A stretch of DNA of 64,000 nt from JAGQRJ01 sp041402045 (GTDB lineage: Bacteria > Planctomycetota > J058). How positions within the stretch are numbered: the first letter of the stretch is position 1; each line of letters begins with the position of its first letter. Under the pieces are notes generated by a model. The model saw only the letters and a program-made list of their open reading frames with translations, searched no databases and was not told the origin of the DNA. A program made the position numbers and the translations under genes. The DNA is taken from positions 1-64,000 of the forward strand of contig JAWKSZ010000019.1 of assembly GCA_041402045.1 (NCBI GenBank), in the 5' to 3' direction. This document shows positions 11,758 to 21,030 of this stretch, piece after piece.

Positions 11758-12641
11758 ATGACCACCCTGTTCGACACCTTCCAAGTCAAGCTCGACCGTT
11801 TGTCGACCGTGCGCCGCGTGAGCTTGCTGCGCACCGTGCGAGACCTGCTCGCGCGCGCCGGCGTCCGGGACCTCTGCGCCCAGGCCGAGGACGCCCTCAC
11901 CGCCGACGAGGCGACCCTGCTCCTGGAGCAGAGGTGGCGCGACCGCCCGCGGGCGGAGCACGCCCCGGAGGCGGGGGCCCTGGCGGCCGACCTGGTGCGC
12001 ACGCTCTCGGGGCTCTCCGCCGCGCTGCGCCTGGTGACCACGATCTACGGCGAGGCGTCCCCGCGCGGCGTGCAGGCGGAGCAGGTGCACCGGTTCCTGT
12101 TCGTGGGCGGCGTGGCCGCCCTGGTCCAGCAGCCGTACGCGGAGCTGACCGCCGACGTCGAGGTGCTGCTCGCTCGGGCGCTGCGGGAGCACCGCGCGGC
12201 CCTGGTCGAGCTCCGCGTGCTGGACTACGTGGGCCGCGCGAGCGAGCTCAACGCGCGCTTCGCCCGCACCCCTGTTCGCCCGCCGCAAGGCGCCCTGTTC
12301 GAGGCCGTCCGCGCCGCCCGCCGCGCCGGGGACCTCGCCCTGCGCCAGCTCGTGGCCCAGCTCCTCGCGCGCCTGACGGATCCGCAGCAGGGCGAGACCT
12401 GCGCCCAGGCCCTGGCCCGGGTGACGCGCAGGGCGAGTCCCTCCGCCGCGAGCGCACGCGCCGGCGCCGGCGCCGCAGGGACGTCGGGGAGGTCGAGGCC
12501 GAGACGGAGCGCACCCGGCGCGAGCCGCGAGCGCCCTCGCCGGAGCCGCCGGCACGCCTCGGCCCCGAGCGGTCGGCCGAGGCGCTCGCCGCCGCCGGTC
12601 CCTGGCAGCCCGCGCCCGAGGCCGAGGGCGCGCCGAGCTGA
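11758..12641 (+). CDS. Unknown protein, helical N-terminal domain and charged tail (frameshift)
   Basis: Not recognised. From ATG 11758 the frame MTTLFDTFQVKLDRL encodes about 215 residues of helix-rich sequence (leucine-rich, VEVLLARALREHRAALVELR). Near 12405-12430 the coding signal moves to another frame. There a mixed-charge tail (GDAQGESLRRER, then EVEAETERTRREPRAP) runs to the TGA at 12639-12641. Without the shift the first frame would run on to 13512 through the next gene, which is unlikely. With one indel corrected the product is about 294 residues. No SD and no TANNNT box are evident; the palindromic repeat array lies immediately upstream. Confidence 0.5.
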
Positions 12642-12913
12642 GGCGGCCGAGGCGGCTCGAGCGACGCGTCGGCGGATGCTGCGCTACGTGCTGCGCTCGG
12701 GACCCCCGCTGCCGCGCGGGTGGAGGCTCCGCGGCGGCGCCCCGCCCGACGCGGTTGACCCCGCCGCAGCGCCCCGGCGGGTCCTCAGCCCTGTCGAGAT
12801 CTCGGGATACGTCTCGCGCGGGGTCCGAGCGCGCCCGCTAACCCTGTGTCCTCCGTGTTCGGTCCCGGCACGAAGCGTGCGCTTCGTCGGCCGAAGAGCG
12901 AACTGGAGAGTTC

Positions 12914-13801
12914 ATGACCCCGAGTATGCGTTTCATGGTCCTCGCCTGCCTGGCGAGCGTGGGCGGCGTCTACGCCCAGGCAGCCCCCCAGATCGCGCGC
13001 TTCGTCTACGAGCGCGGGATCGAGTGGGGCGGCGACCACGCCCAGGTCCGGATCGAGCTCGCGCGGCAGGCCGACGGGAGCTACCGCGCCAGCGTCGGCG
13101 GCGAGAAGCTCCCGACCCTCAGCGACGTGGCGGTGAGCGCCGGCCAGCTGGCCGAGCTCGAAGGCGCCCTGGATCAACTGCGCAGCTTCCCGCCCCTGTC
13201 CTTCGCGGGCGACGGCAACCATTGGTACACCCGCTACGAGGTCCAGGGCGTGGACGCCCAGGGCCAGGCGTTCTCCACCCGGCGCGACGCCTACGACCCC
13301 AGCTCCCCCGCCGCCATGCGCCGGGTCAACGCGCTGGAGGGGATCGCCACGCGGCTCGCGCACTCGATCGCCGGGGCGCCCGCGCCCCACGGCCCCCGGA
13401 TCGAGCGCTTCGTCTACGAGCGCGGGATCGAGTGGGGGGGCCTGCACCCGCAGCTCCTGCTCGAGCTCCAGCGTCAGCCCGACGGCAGCTACCGCGCGAC
13501 CCTCGGCGGTGAGGACTACGCCCCGCTGCAGGACGTCGTCGTGAGCGAGGCCCAGCTCGCCGAGCTGCAGAGCATCGCCGGCCGCCTGAGCGCCGACTCG
13601 GGGCTCCAGTTCGACGCCAACGGCGCTCACGGGTACACCCGCTACACGCTCCAGACCTCCGCCCCGGGCAGCGGCGCGCCGAAGCCCGCGGGCTCGCTGG
13701 AGCAGATCATGATCCGCCTGGCGGACGCGCTCAGCGCCGCCGCCGCCCCTGCCCCCGCCGCCCCGCTGAGCGGCGGCCTGGCCGGCGGTCTCGGGAACTA
13801 G
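12914..13801 (+). CDS. Exported protein made of two tandem copies of one domain
   Basis: Family not recognised. The 295-residue product has a signal peptide (MRFMVLACLASVGGVYA) and then two homologous repeats of about 125 residues. Copy 1 starts IARFVYERGIEWGG near residue 26 and copy 2 starts IERFVYERGIEWGG near 160. Each has QxDGSYRAxxGGE, then a D-V-x-V-S-x-x-Q-L-A-E-L stretch and a later YTRY motif. The protein ends in an Ala/Pro/Gly-rich tail. The ATG follows GGAGAG at short spacing. The stop codon is followed directly by the first base of the TTTCAGGGGGTCTGTCCC repeat. Confidence 0.75.
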   Translation: MTPSMRFMVLACLASVGGVYAQAAPQIARFVYERGIEWGGDHAQVRIELARQADGSYRASVGGEKLPTLSDVAVSAGQLAELEGALDQLRSFPPLSFAGDGNHWYTRYEVQGVDAQGQAFSTRRDAYDPSSPAAMRRVNALEGIATRLAHSIAGAPAPHGPRIERFVYERGIEWGGLHPQLLLELQRQPDGSYRATLGGEDYAPLQDVVVSEAQLAELQSIAGRLSADSGLQFDANGAHGYTRYTLQTSAPGSGAPKPAGSLEQIMIRLADALSAAAAPAPAAPLSGGLAGGLGN

Positions 13802-14570
13802 TTTCAGGGGGTCTGTCCCAGACCCCCTCGCCCTCGGGGCAAAGCCCACAGGTGTTCGGCACGGTCTTCGCCGTCGAGGCTCGAATCGGCTGTGCCTCTC
13901 CAATCCGGCGCGTGTGCCCTCACAGGGGTAGGGGCGGGGTTTGCCCCCGCCCGCGGGCGTCGGCCCGCTTCCGCAAGGGTAGGGGCGGGGCTCGTCCCCG
14001 CCCGGCATGTGCGTCCCTTGAGCCTCCGTGGCGGCGGAGCTCCGAGCAGGCGCCGCGGGTAGGCCCTCCACTCCGCAGGGTGGAGGGACGCACATACCGC
14101 GGGGACAAGCCCCGCCCCTACCTTGTGTGCGAGCAACGCCACCGCAGAAGAGCTCCGCGCTGGCCAGCGCCACGCGCCTGGTGCACGCTGCGTGCCGAAC
14201 ACCTGTGGGCAAAGCCCTCGGGCCCACCCCAAGGGGCTCGCGCGCTACGCGCTGCGCGCTCGCGGCTTCTTTCAGGGTCTGTCCCAGACCCCTCGCCCTC
14301 GGGGCAAAGCCCTCGGGCTCACCCCAAGGGCTCGCGCGCTACGCGCGCTGCGCGCTCGCGGCTTCTTTCAGGGGGTCTGTCCCGGACCCCCTCGCCCTGG
14401 GGCAAAGCCCCTCGGGCTCACCCCCAAGGGGCTCGCGCGCTACGCGCGCTGCGCGCTCGCGGCTTCTTTCAGGGGTCTGTCCCAGACCCCCTCGCCCTCG
14501 GGGCAAAGCCCCTCGGGCTCACCCCCAAGGGGCTCGCGCGCTACGCGCGCTGCGCGCTCGTGGTGCGCCC
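13802..14570. repeat. Tandem array of a 96-101 bp hairpin-containing repeat, interrupted by a MITE-like insert
   Basis: Units begin with TTTCAGGGGGTCTGTCCC at 13802, 14270, 14366 and 14467. Each continues with AGACCCCC, which pairs with GGGGGTCT to make a strong hairpin, then CTCGCCCTCGGGGCAAAGCC, a CGGGCTC/AAGGGGCTCG segment and alternating GCGCGC runs. The first unit is split at GGCAAAGCC by the 13847-14207 insertion. The hairpin could end transcription of the upstream gene. A further copy sits at 34627. From 14570 to 14759 the sequence holds only two copies of a 25-bp GCGCGGCGCGACG-type repeat and no gene. Confidence 0.8.
13847..14207. mobile_element. MITE-like element, 361 bp, 17-bp perfect terminal inverted repeats, 9-bp target duplication
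   Basis: The left end CACAGGTGTTCGGCACG (13847-13863) is the exact reverse complement of the right end (14191-14207). The element is flanked by the direct repeat GGCAAAGCC at 13838-13846 and 14208-14216, as expected for a 9-bp target-site duplication. The interrupted sequence is a unit of the surrounding tandem repeat, and intact units lack the insert. Inside are nested inverted segments: GGGTAGGGGCGGGG near 13977 pairs with CCCCGCCCCTACC ending near 14121, including ATGTGCGTCCCT and its complement. No open frame with coding character exists, so it must have moved with a transposase supplied in trans. Confidence 0.8.
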
Positions 14571-14759
14571 CTCGCCGGGGGCGCGGCGCGACGCCCACCC
14601 GAGGCGCGCGGCGCGACGTCCACCCGAGGCGCTTCGCGTTGCGCGCCCTCACCATCCGCTGCGTGCCGACCGCGTTCACTGGCGCTTCGGAGGTCACGAT
14701 CATCGCCCTCGAGATGAGGGCGGGCCGAGCTACCCCCGACGAGCCCGCGCTCGAGGTCG

Positions 14760-15428
14760 TTAGCGCGCGGCCAGGCCGCGCTCGGCGCCCTGGCGGAGCT
14801 GGGCGATCGCCTCGGCCACGTCCGGCGCCTTGAACACCGCGCTCCCGGCCACGATCGCGTTGGCGCCCTGCTGGGCGGCGTGGACCACGGTCTCGGGGTT
14901 CAAGCCGCCGTCGACCTCGAGGTCGATCGGGCGCTCGCCGATCGCCTGGCGCACCCGGCGGATCTTGTCGGCCATGTCGGCCATGTAGCTCTGCCCGCCG
15001 AAGCCGGGCTCGACGGTCATGATCAGGACCACGTCCCAGGCGTCGAGCTCGTCCAGGATCGCGTCGGCTGGGGTCCCGGGCTTGAGCGAGACCCCGGCCC
15101 GCGCCCCGCCGGCGCGGATCGTGGCGCTGGCCTCGCGGGCGCCCTGGCTCTCGAGGTGCACGGTGATCCCGTCGGCGCCGGCGGCGAGGAAGTCGTCCAC
15201 GTAGCGCAGGGGCTCCTCGATCATGAGGTGGCAGTCGAGGTAGAGCCCGGTGACCTGGCGCAGGGCCTTGACCACCGGGGCGCCGATCGTGAGGTTGGGC
15301 ACGAAGTGCCCGTCCATGACGTCCACGTGCAGCCAGTCGGCGCCGGCGGCGCGCATGCGCTCGGCCTCGCTCGCGAGGTTCGCGAAGTCGGCGCTGAGGA
15401 TCGAGGGCGCGATCACGACCGGGCGCAC
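14760..15428 (-). CDS. rpe: Ribulose-phosphate 3-epimerase
   Basis: Interconverts D-ribulose 5-phosphate and D-xylulose 5-phosphate in the pentose phosphate pathway. The 222-residue TIM barrel has the family length. APSILSADFANL is the N-terminal signature, LHVDVMDGHFVPN holds metal and catalytic residues, and CHLMIEEP, MTVEPGFGGQ and LEVDGG complete the site. The GTG start at 15428 is one base from the stop of pgk, so it is translated as the third gene of the gap-pgk-rpe operon. No frameshift or missing residue is seen. Confidence 0.97.
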   Translation of the reverse strand: MRPVVIAPSILSADFANLASEAERMRAAGADWLHVDVMDGHFVPNLTIGAPVVKALRQVTGLYLDCHLMIEEPLRYVDDFLAAGADGITVHLESQGAREASATIRAGGARAGVSLKPGTPADAILDELDAWDVVLIMTVEPGFGGQSYMADMADKIRRVRQAIGERPIDLEVDGGLNPETVVHAAQQGANAIVAGSAVFKAPDVAEAIAQLRQGAERGLAAR

Positions 15429-15429
15429 G

Positions 15430-16638
15430 TCAGGCCTCCGGGAGCGCGAGCAGGCCCGGCAGGTCGTCGCCCTGCACGAACTCGAGGGAGGCGCCGCCCC
15501 CGGTCGAGACCCAGTCCATGCCCTCCTCGAGCCCCAGCTCGCGGGTGGCCGCCGCGGAGTCGCCGCCGCCGACGACGGTCGCGATCGAGCGGCTGTGGCC
15601 GAGGTAGCTGGCGAGGTAGTAGGTCCCCAGGTGGAACGGCGGCTTCTCGAACACGCCCAGGGGGCCGTTCCAGAACACCGTGCGCGCGCCCTGCAGGCAG
15701 TGCACGTACTCGGCGATCGTCTTGGGGCCCACGTCCAGGCCCATGTGCCCGGCGGGGATCTCCTCGACCACGCGATAGCCCGCGCCGTCCTCGAAGCGGG
15801 TGGCGACGGCGTGATCCCGGGGCAGGAGCAGGTCGCGGCCGGTCTCCCGCCCGCGCTCGCGCGCGGCCTCGAGGATCGCGTGGGCCTCGCCGATCATGTC
15901 GTCCTGGACCTTGGAGTCGCCGACCGGCTTGCCCATGGCCTTGAGGAAGGTGTAGGCCATGCCGCCGCCGACGCAGATCGCGTCGACCCGGGGCACGAGG
16001 GCCTTGAGCACGGGGATCTTGGTGTCGAGCTTCGCGCCGCCCAGCACCACGGCCACGGGGCCCGGGGCGGTGCCCTCGCGCAGGGGCCCCAGCTTCTCGA
16101 CCTCGGCTTGGATCAGGCTCCCGCAGGCGGCGGGCAGGCGCTCGGCGAGCTGGACCACCGAGGCGTGGGCCCGGTGCACGACGCCGAAGGCGTCGGACAC
16201 GTAGGCGTCGGCCAGGCTGGCCAGGGCCGCGCCGAAGGCGGGGTCGTTCTTCTTCTCGCCCGGGTCGAAGCGCAGGTTCTCGAGCAGGAGCACCTGCCCG
16301 GGCTGGAGCGCCGCGACCGCCTGCTCGGCCTCCGGCCCGACCACCGCCGGGACGAAGGCCACCGGGGCGCCCAGGAGCTCGCTCAGCCGCGCGGCGACCG
16401 GGCGCAGGCTGAGCTCGGGGCTGGGCTCGCCCTTGGGGCGGCCCAGGTGCGAGCAGAGGATCACCTTGGCCTTGCGCTCGCGCAGGGCCTCGATCGTCGG
16501 CAGCGCCTTGATCAGGCGGTAGTCGTCGCCGACGGTCCGGCTGGCGCCGTCGCCCTTGAGCGGGACGTTGAAGTCCACGCGCACGAGGACGCGCTTGCCC
16601 TGGAGGTCACCCAGGGCCTCGATGCCGCGCTTGCCCAC
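15430..16638 (-). CDS. pgk: Phosphoglycerate kinase
   Basis: Glycolytic/gluconeogenic enzyme that transfers phosphate between 1,3-bisphosphoglycerate and ADP. The 402-residue product has the family length. RVDFNVPLKG is the N-terminal substrate-binding signature. LCSHLGRPKGE carries the basic patch, LLENLRFDPGEKKN is present, and the C-terminal nucleotide domain has VVGGGDSAAA and STGGGASLEF. The GTG start at 16638 lies three bases after the gap stop. The family's key residues appear intact. Confidence 0.97.
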   Translation of the reverse strand: MGKRGIEALGDLQGKRVLVRVDFNVPLKGDGASRTVGDDYRLIKALPTIEALRERKAKVILCSHLGRPKGEPSPELSLRPVAARLSELLGAPVAFVPAVVGPEAEQAVAALQPGQVLLLENLRFDPGEKKNDPAFGAALASLADAYVSDAFGVVHRAHASVVQLAERLPAACGSLIQAEVEKLGPLREGTAPGPVAVVLGGAKLDTKIPVLKALVPRVDAICVGGGMAYTFLKAMGKPVGDSKVQDDMIGEAHAILEAARERGRETGRDLLLPRDHAVATRFEDGAGYRVVEEIPAGHMGLDVGPKTIAEYVHCLQGARTVFWNGPLGVFEKPPFHLGTYYLASYLGHSRSIATVVGGGDSAAATRELGLEEGMDWVSTGGGASLEFVQGDDLPGLLALPEA

Positions 16639-16641
16639 GCC

Positions 16642-17685
<1,044 letters not shown>

Positions 17686-17873
17686 GAGATGAGGCCTCCT
17701 GTTCGCGGGCCACGTTACCGCGAAACCCCGGGCGGAGGTCGCGACCCCGGGCGTAAAGATCCGCGCGGGAACCCGGGATGGACCCCCGGCGGGGTGTTCC
17801 GGGAGCAGGGGTTAGGGGGCGGCTCGGCGCGCGCTGCGCCGCTTGCCCCCCATTGGGGTCGGGCCGCAGGCGA

Positions 17874-17900
17874 TTGACCTGAGCCCTGCGAGTGTTAATC
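17874..17900 (+). promoter_or_regulatory. Candidate promoter of the GGDEF/ATPase gene
   Basis: TTGACC (17874-17879) and an AT-rich TGTTAATC (17893-17900) stand out in GC-rich surroundings, 40-60 bases before the start codon. Spacing of 13-15 bp is short for sigma-70, so this is a weak call. Confidence 0.25.
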
Positions 17901-17940
17901 TCCGTCAGCGCCAGCGGTTGAGGCCGGCGTGGGGGAGTCG

Positions 17941-20900
17941 ATGGCGGGCATCGCCGACCTGGATCTGCCGGAGTCCGACGAGGACTTGCTCGCCCTCGTG
18001 TTCAGGGATGACCTCACCGGTCTCCTCAACCGCCGATTCTTCGCCCGCTTCATGAAGCAGATCGCCGACTGGAGCAACGGCGCGCCGCCGGTCGCCCTGG
18101 CGATGATGGACATGGACAACCTCAAGCGGATCAACGACCGCCTGGGGCACATGTCGGGCGACGCGACCCTCAAGCGCCTGGGCGAGCTGTTCAAGGACGA
18201 GCTCGCCGAAGGCCAATACGCCGTGCGCTACGCCGGCGACGAGTTCGCGCTGATCCTCCCCGGGAGCTCGCGCCAGGACGCGCTGGAGCTCGCGAACCGC
18301 CTGCGCCAGGCGGTGGTCAAGGACCCCTACAAGGACGCCAAGCTCCCCGAGGGCCTGCGGCCGAGCCTCTCGATCGGGGTGGCCTGCTTCCCCGAGGACG
18401 CCCCCGCCGGCGGCGACGAGCTGACCGAGGCCGCCGACCGCGCGCTCTACTACTCCAAGCGCACCGGCAAGAACCGCGTGACCTCGGCCGCGGACATCGT
18501 CGACGCCGAGGAGGTCTCGGACCTCGAGGCGCTCTCGGGGTTCCCCTCCCGCACGCTGGTCGGGCGCAGGGCCGCCTTCGAGACCGCCGACGAGGCGATC
18601 TCCCTGGTGCTCGACGAGCGCTTCGCGTTCGTGCTGGTCGAGGGCGCCGCGGGCACCGGCAAGACCCGGCTCCTCGGCGAGTTCGCGCGCTACGCCCAGG
18701 AGCGCGACCTCGCCGTGCTGATCGAGCGCTGCACCCCGGTCAGCCGCGACGACCCCTACCGCGTGCTCGCGAACCTCCTCGAGCGCTACCTCAAGGCGAA
18801 CCCCGCGATCCGCGACCGCGCGCTGAGCGAGCTCAGCCACCCCCAGCGCACGGCGCTGCGGGAGGTGCTCCCGGGCCTGCCCGCGCCGCGGCGGGCGCCT
18901 CCTGGCGCGACCCCGGCCACCGCCGCGCCCGCCCCAGACCGCGCGCCGCCCCCGCCGGCGGCCGACGCCCCGGTCCCCCCGCGCGGCGGCCGAGCGGCCC
19001 CGCGCGCCGTCCCGCCCCCGCCGCCCGCCGCACCCGGCCGCTGCGCCGCCCGGGAGACTCTGGCCGCCCCCGCCGCCCGCGGGGAGAGCGAGCGCCTGCG
19101 CCGCGAGGACAGCGAGCGCCTGCGCCGCGAGGACAGCGAGCGCCTGCGCCGCGAGGACAGCCAGCGCCTGCAGCGGGGCGAGAGCGAGCGCATGCAGCGC
19201 CCGGCCGCGCGGGACGCGGCGGAGCTCACGCTCTCCCTGTTCACCGGCATGCTCGAGCTGCTCAAGGCGCTGGGGCGCGCCCAGCCGCTGGTGGTGCTCC
19301 TCGACAACCTCGAGCACGCCGACGAGCCGACCCTCGAGGTCATGCGCCGCGCGCTGGAGCAAGAGGGCAAGGTCCTGTTCGTGGGCGCGGCGCGCCCGCC
19401 GACCGGCGAGGGCGAGGGCGACCCCTACGCCGCGTTCCGCGACGCCATGCGCGAGCACGGCGCGGGCGCGTTCGAGGTGACGCTGGAGAACCTGGCGCCG
19501 GAGGAGGCCCGGGAGCTGACCACGAACCTGCTGGAGGGCTTCCCGCCGCCGCTGGCCCTGGCCGACAAGGTCCAGGAGCTGAGCGAGGGCAACCCGCTGT
19601 TCGTGGAGGGGGTCCTGCGGCACCTGATCGAGACCCGGATCCTCAGCCGCACCAGCGACGGCTGGACCTTCCAGGGCGAGATCCCGAGCACGGTCCCCGT
19701 GACCCTGGAGGAGGTCCTGCGCCAGCAGCTGACGGTGCTGGACGAGGCCACCGCGACCTTCCTGCGCGAGGCGGCGGTCGTCGGGCCCAACTTCGAGATC
19801 GACGTGCTCAAGAAGGCCGGGGCCGAGACCCGCACCGAGGGCGAGACCCTGGACCTGGTCAGCGACGCGGTGCGCTCCAAGATCCTGCGCGAGACCGGCG
19901 AGACCGACGGCCCCGAGCTCGAGTTCGCCTCCGAGGCGATCCAGCAGACGACCTACGACACCCTCGACGAGGACGAGCGTCAGGACGCGCACCGCCGGGT
20001 GGCCGAGGCCACCGAGGACCGCGCGCCGGCGGTCAAGGCCTACCACTTCGGCCGCGCGGGGGACGCGCAGAAGCGCGACCGGTTCCTGGCGCAGGTGCGG
20101 GCCAAGAAGGACCAGATCTTCGACCGCGAGGCGCTGGAGTCCTTGCCCACGGGCAAGCCGCCGCTGATCCCCGAGGTCTCCGAGGCGCCGCCGGAGGCCT
20201 TGCTCGAGCAGCTGCCCAAGTTCGCCAAGGCGCTCGCGACCTGCGGCAAGGCGGTGCGGCTCTACCCCGACCGCTCGAAGGTGATCGAGGAGAACCTGGC
20301 CGCGCTCTGCGGCGCGCTGGCCAGCGCCTGGGAGGAGACGCCGGCCTTCACCGTGTCCCACCGCGGCAACGCCTGGACCCTCAACGGGAAGAAGCTGGCG
20401 CGGGACGTGGGCGAGGGCCAGCACCACGAGTCGGTGGTCGCCAAGCTGTTCCGCGGCAACTCGATCAAGAGCCTGACCTTCGTGCGCCCCAACGAGGAGA
20501 CCGACCTCGCGGAGGAGCTCCTGGACTTCCTCGAGGAGTGCGGGCGTCACAGCGTGCAGACGCCGGTCGGGCGCCACCACTGGGACACCTGGGCCAAGAC
20601 CCGCAAGCTGCGCTCGATCGGGATCGTGCAGAAGGCCTTCGTGCTCAAGGACCGGCACACGAAGAAGGCCCAGGACGACGGGCGGCAGATCGAGGCCCCG
20701 CGGATCGCCGAGGCCAACCTGCCGCTGATCAAGGACCTGGTGCGGCACCTGATGGCGGCGATCGACGCCGTACGGAAGTATCCCCCGGGCTCCAAGGTCC
20801 CCGCCGAGAACCTGGCGAACCTCGACCGGACCCTGCGCCAACTGTTCGACCTGGTCCCGGCGCTCGCGATCCACGAGGGCGAGGACGGCGCGATCGTGGT

Positions 20901-21003
20901 CAACGGGACCCAGCTGATCGCCAACGCGCTGCCCGCGGGCGGCGCCGAGCTCTACCGGCTGCTGCACGAGGGCAAGCTCATGGGCCTGGTGCTGCTGCTG
21001 TAG
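17941..21003 (+). CDS. GGDEF / AAA-ATPase mosaic signalling protein, N-terminal part before an in-frame amber codon
   Basis: About 1020 residues. Residues 15-165 form a GGDEF-type nucleotidyl cyclase domain: DDLTGLLNRRFF, then MDMDNLKRINDRLGH, then RYAGDEFALILPG, so the catalytic loop is AGDEF. Near 235 an ATPase follows with Walker A GAAGTGKTR and, near 460, VVLLDNLEHADE as Walker B, like STAND/adenylate-cyclase-type ATPases. A Pro-rich linker and four copies of SERLRRED-like octapeptide (19081-19200) separate the two. The C-terminal part holds two copies of a domain with a V/L-NG-x-x-L core. The second copy is cut by TAG at 21001, and sense coding resumes in the same frame. The ATG at 17941 (GGGGGAG upstream) is preferred to the GTG at 17929. 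Confidence 0.75.
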   Translation: MAGIADLDLPESDEDLLALVFRDDLTGLLNRRFFARFMKQIADWSNGAPPVALAMMDMDNLKRINDRLGHMSGDATLKRLGELFKDELAEGQYAVRYAGDEFALILPGSSRQDALELANRLRQAVVKDPYKDAKLPEGLRPSLSIGVACFPEDAPAGGDELTEAADRALYYSKRTGKNRVTSAADIVDAEEVSDLEALSGFPSRTLVGRRAAFETADEAISLVLDERFAFVLVEGAAGTGKTRLLGEFARYAQERDLAVLIERCTPVSRDDPYRVLANLLERYLKANPAIRDRALSELSHPQRTALREVLPGLPAPRRAPPGATPATAAPAPDRAPPPPAADAPVPPRGGRAAPRAVPPPPPAAPGRCAARETLAAPAARGESERLRREDSERLRREDSERLRREDSQRLQRGESERMQRPAARDAAELTLSLFTGMLELLKALGRAQPLVVLLDNLEHADEPTLEVMRRALEQEGKVLFVGAARPPTGEGEGDPYAAFRDAMREHGAGAFEVTLENLAPEEARELTTNLLEGFPPPLALADKVQELSEGNPLFVEGVLRHLIETRILSRTSDGWTFQGEIPSTVPVTLEEVLRQQLTVLDEATATFLREAAVVGPNFEIDVLKKAGAETRTEGETLDLVSDAVRSKILRETGETDGPELEFASEAIQQTTYDTLDEDERQDAHRRVAEATEDRAPAVKAYHFGRAGDAQKRDRFLAQVRAKKDQIFDREALESLPTGKPPLIPEVSEAPPEALLEQLPKFAKALATCGKAVRLYPDRSKVIEENLAALCGALASAWEETPAFTVSHRGNAWTLNGKKLARDVGEGQHHESVVAKLFRGNSIKSLTFVRPNEETDLAEELLDFLEECGRHSVQTPVGRHHWDTWAKTRKLRSIGIVQKAFVLKDRHTKKAQDDGRQIEAPRIAEANLPLIKDLVRHLMAAIDAVRKYPPGSKVPAENLANLDRTLRQLFDLVPALAIHEGEDGAIVVNGTQLIANALPAGGAELYRLLHEGKLMGLVLLL
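19081..19200 (+). repeat. 24-bp in-gene tandem repeat
   Basis: Units of GAGAGCGAGCGCCTGCGCCG type, 24 bp each, encode (S/G)E-S-E-R-L-R-R-E-D octapeptides: three near-identical copies, then two diverged ones. The repeat keeps frame and gives a charged helical spacer inside the ATPase region of the GGDEF/ATPase protein. Confidence 0.8.
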
Positions 21004-21030
21004 ATCACGGCCCGCGAGCTGGCGCGGCTC

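Noticed and set aside
11356..13512. A single 718-codon frame joining the repeat array, the unknown gene and part of the next gene
   Set aside because: Coding character leaves this frame near 12415 and the frame overlaps the clearly coding gene at 12914; a frameshifted shorter gene is more likely.
13802..14759. CRISPR array
   Set aside because: The repeats are contiguous 96-101 bp units with hairpins, not short repeats with unique spacers, and no cas gene is near.
13852..14833. Several open frames of 60-300 codons over the repeat region
   Set aside because: They follow repeat periodicity, encode Arg/Pro/Ala-rich low-complexity sequence and have no SD.
21001..21003. Genome-wide recoding of TAG as an amino acid
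   Set aside because: TAG ends many other genes here at expected places (for example 5881, 10451, 13801 and 43409), so it works as a stop.
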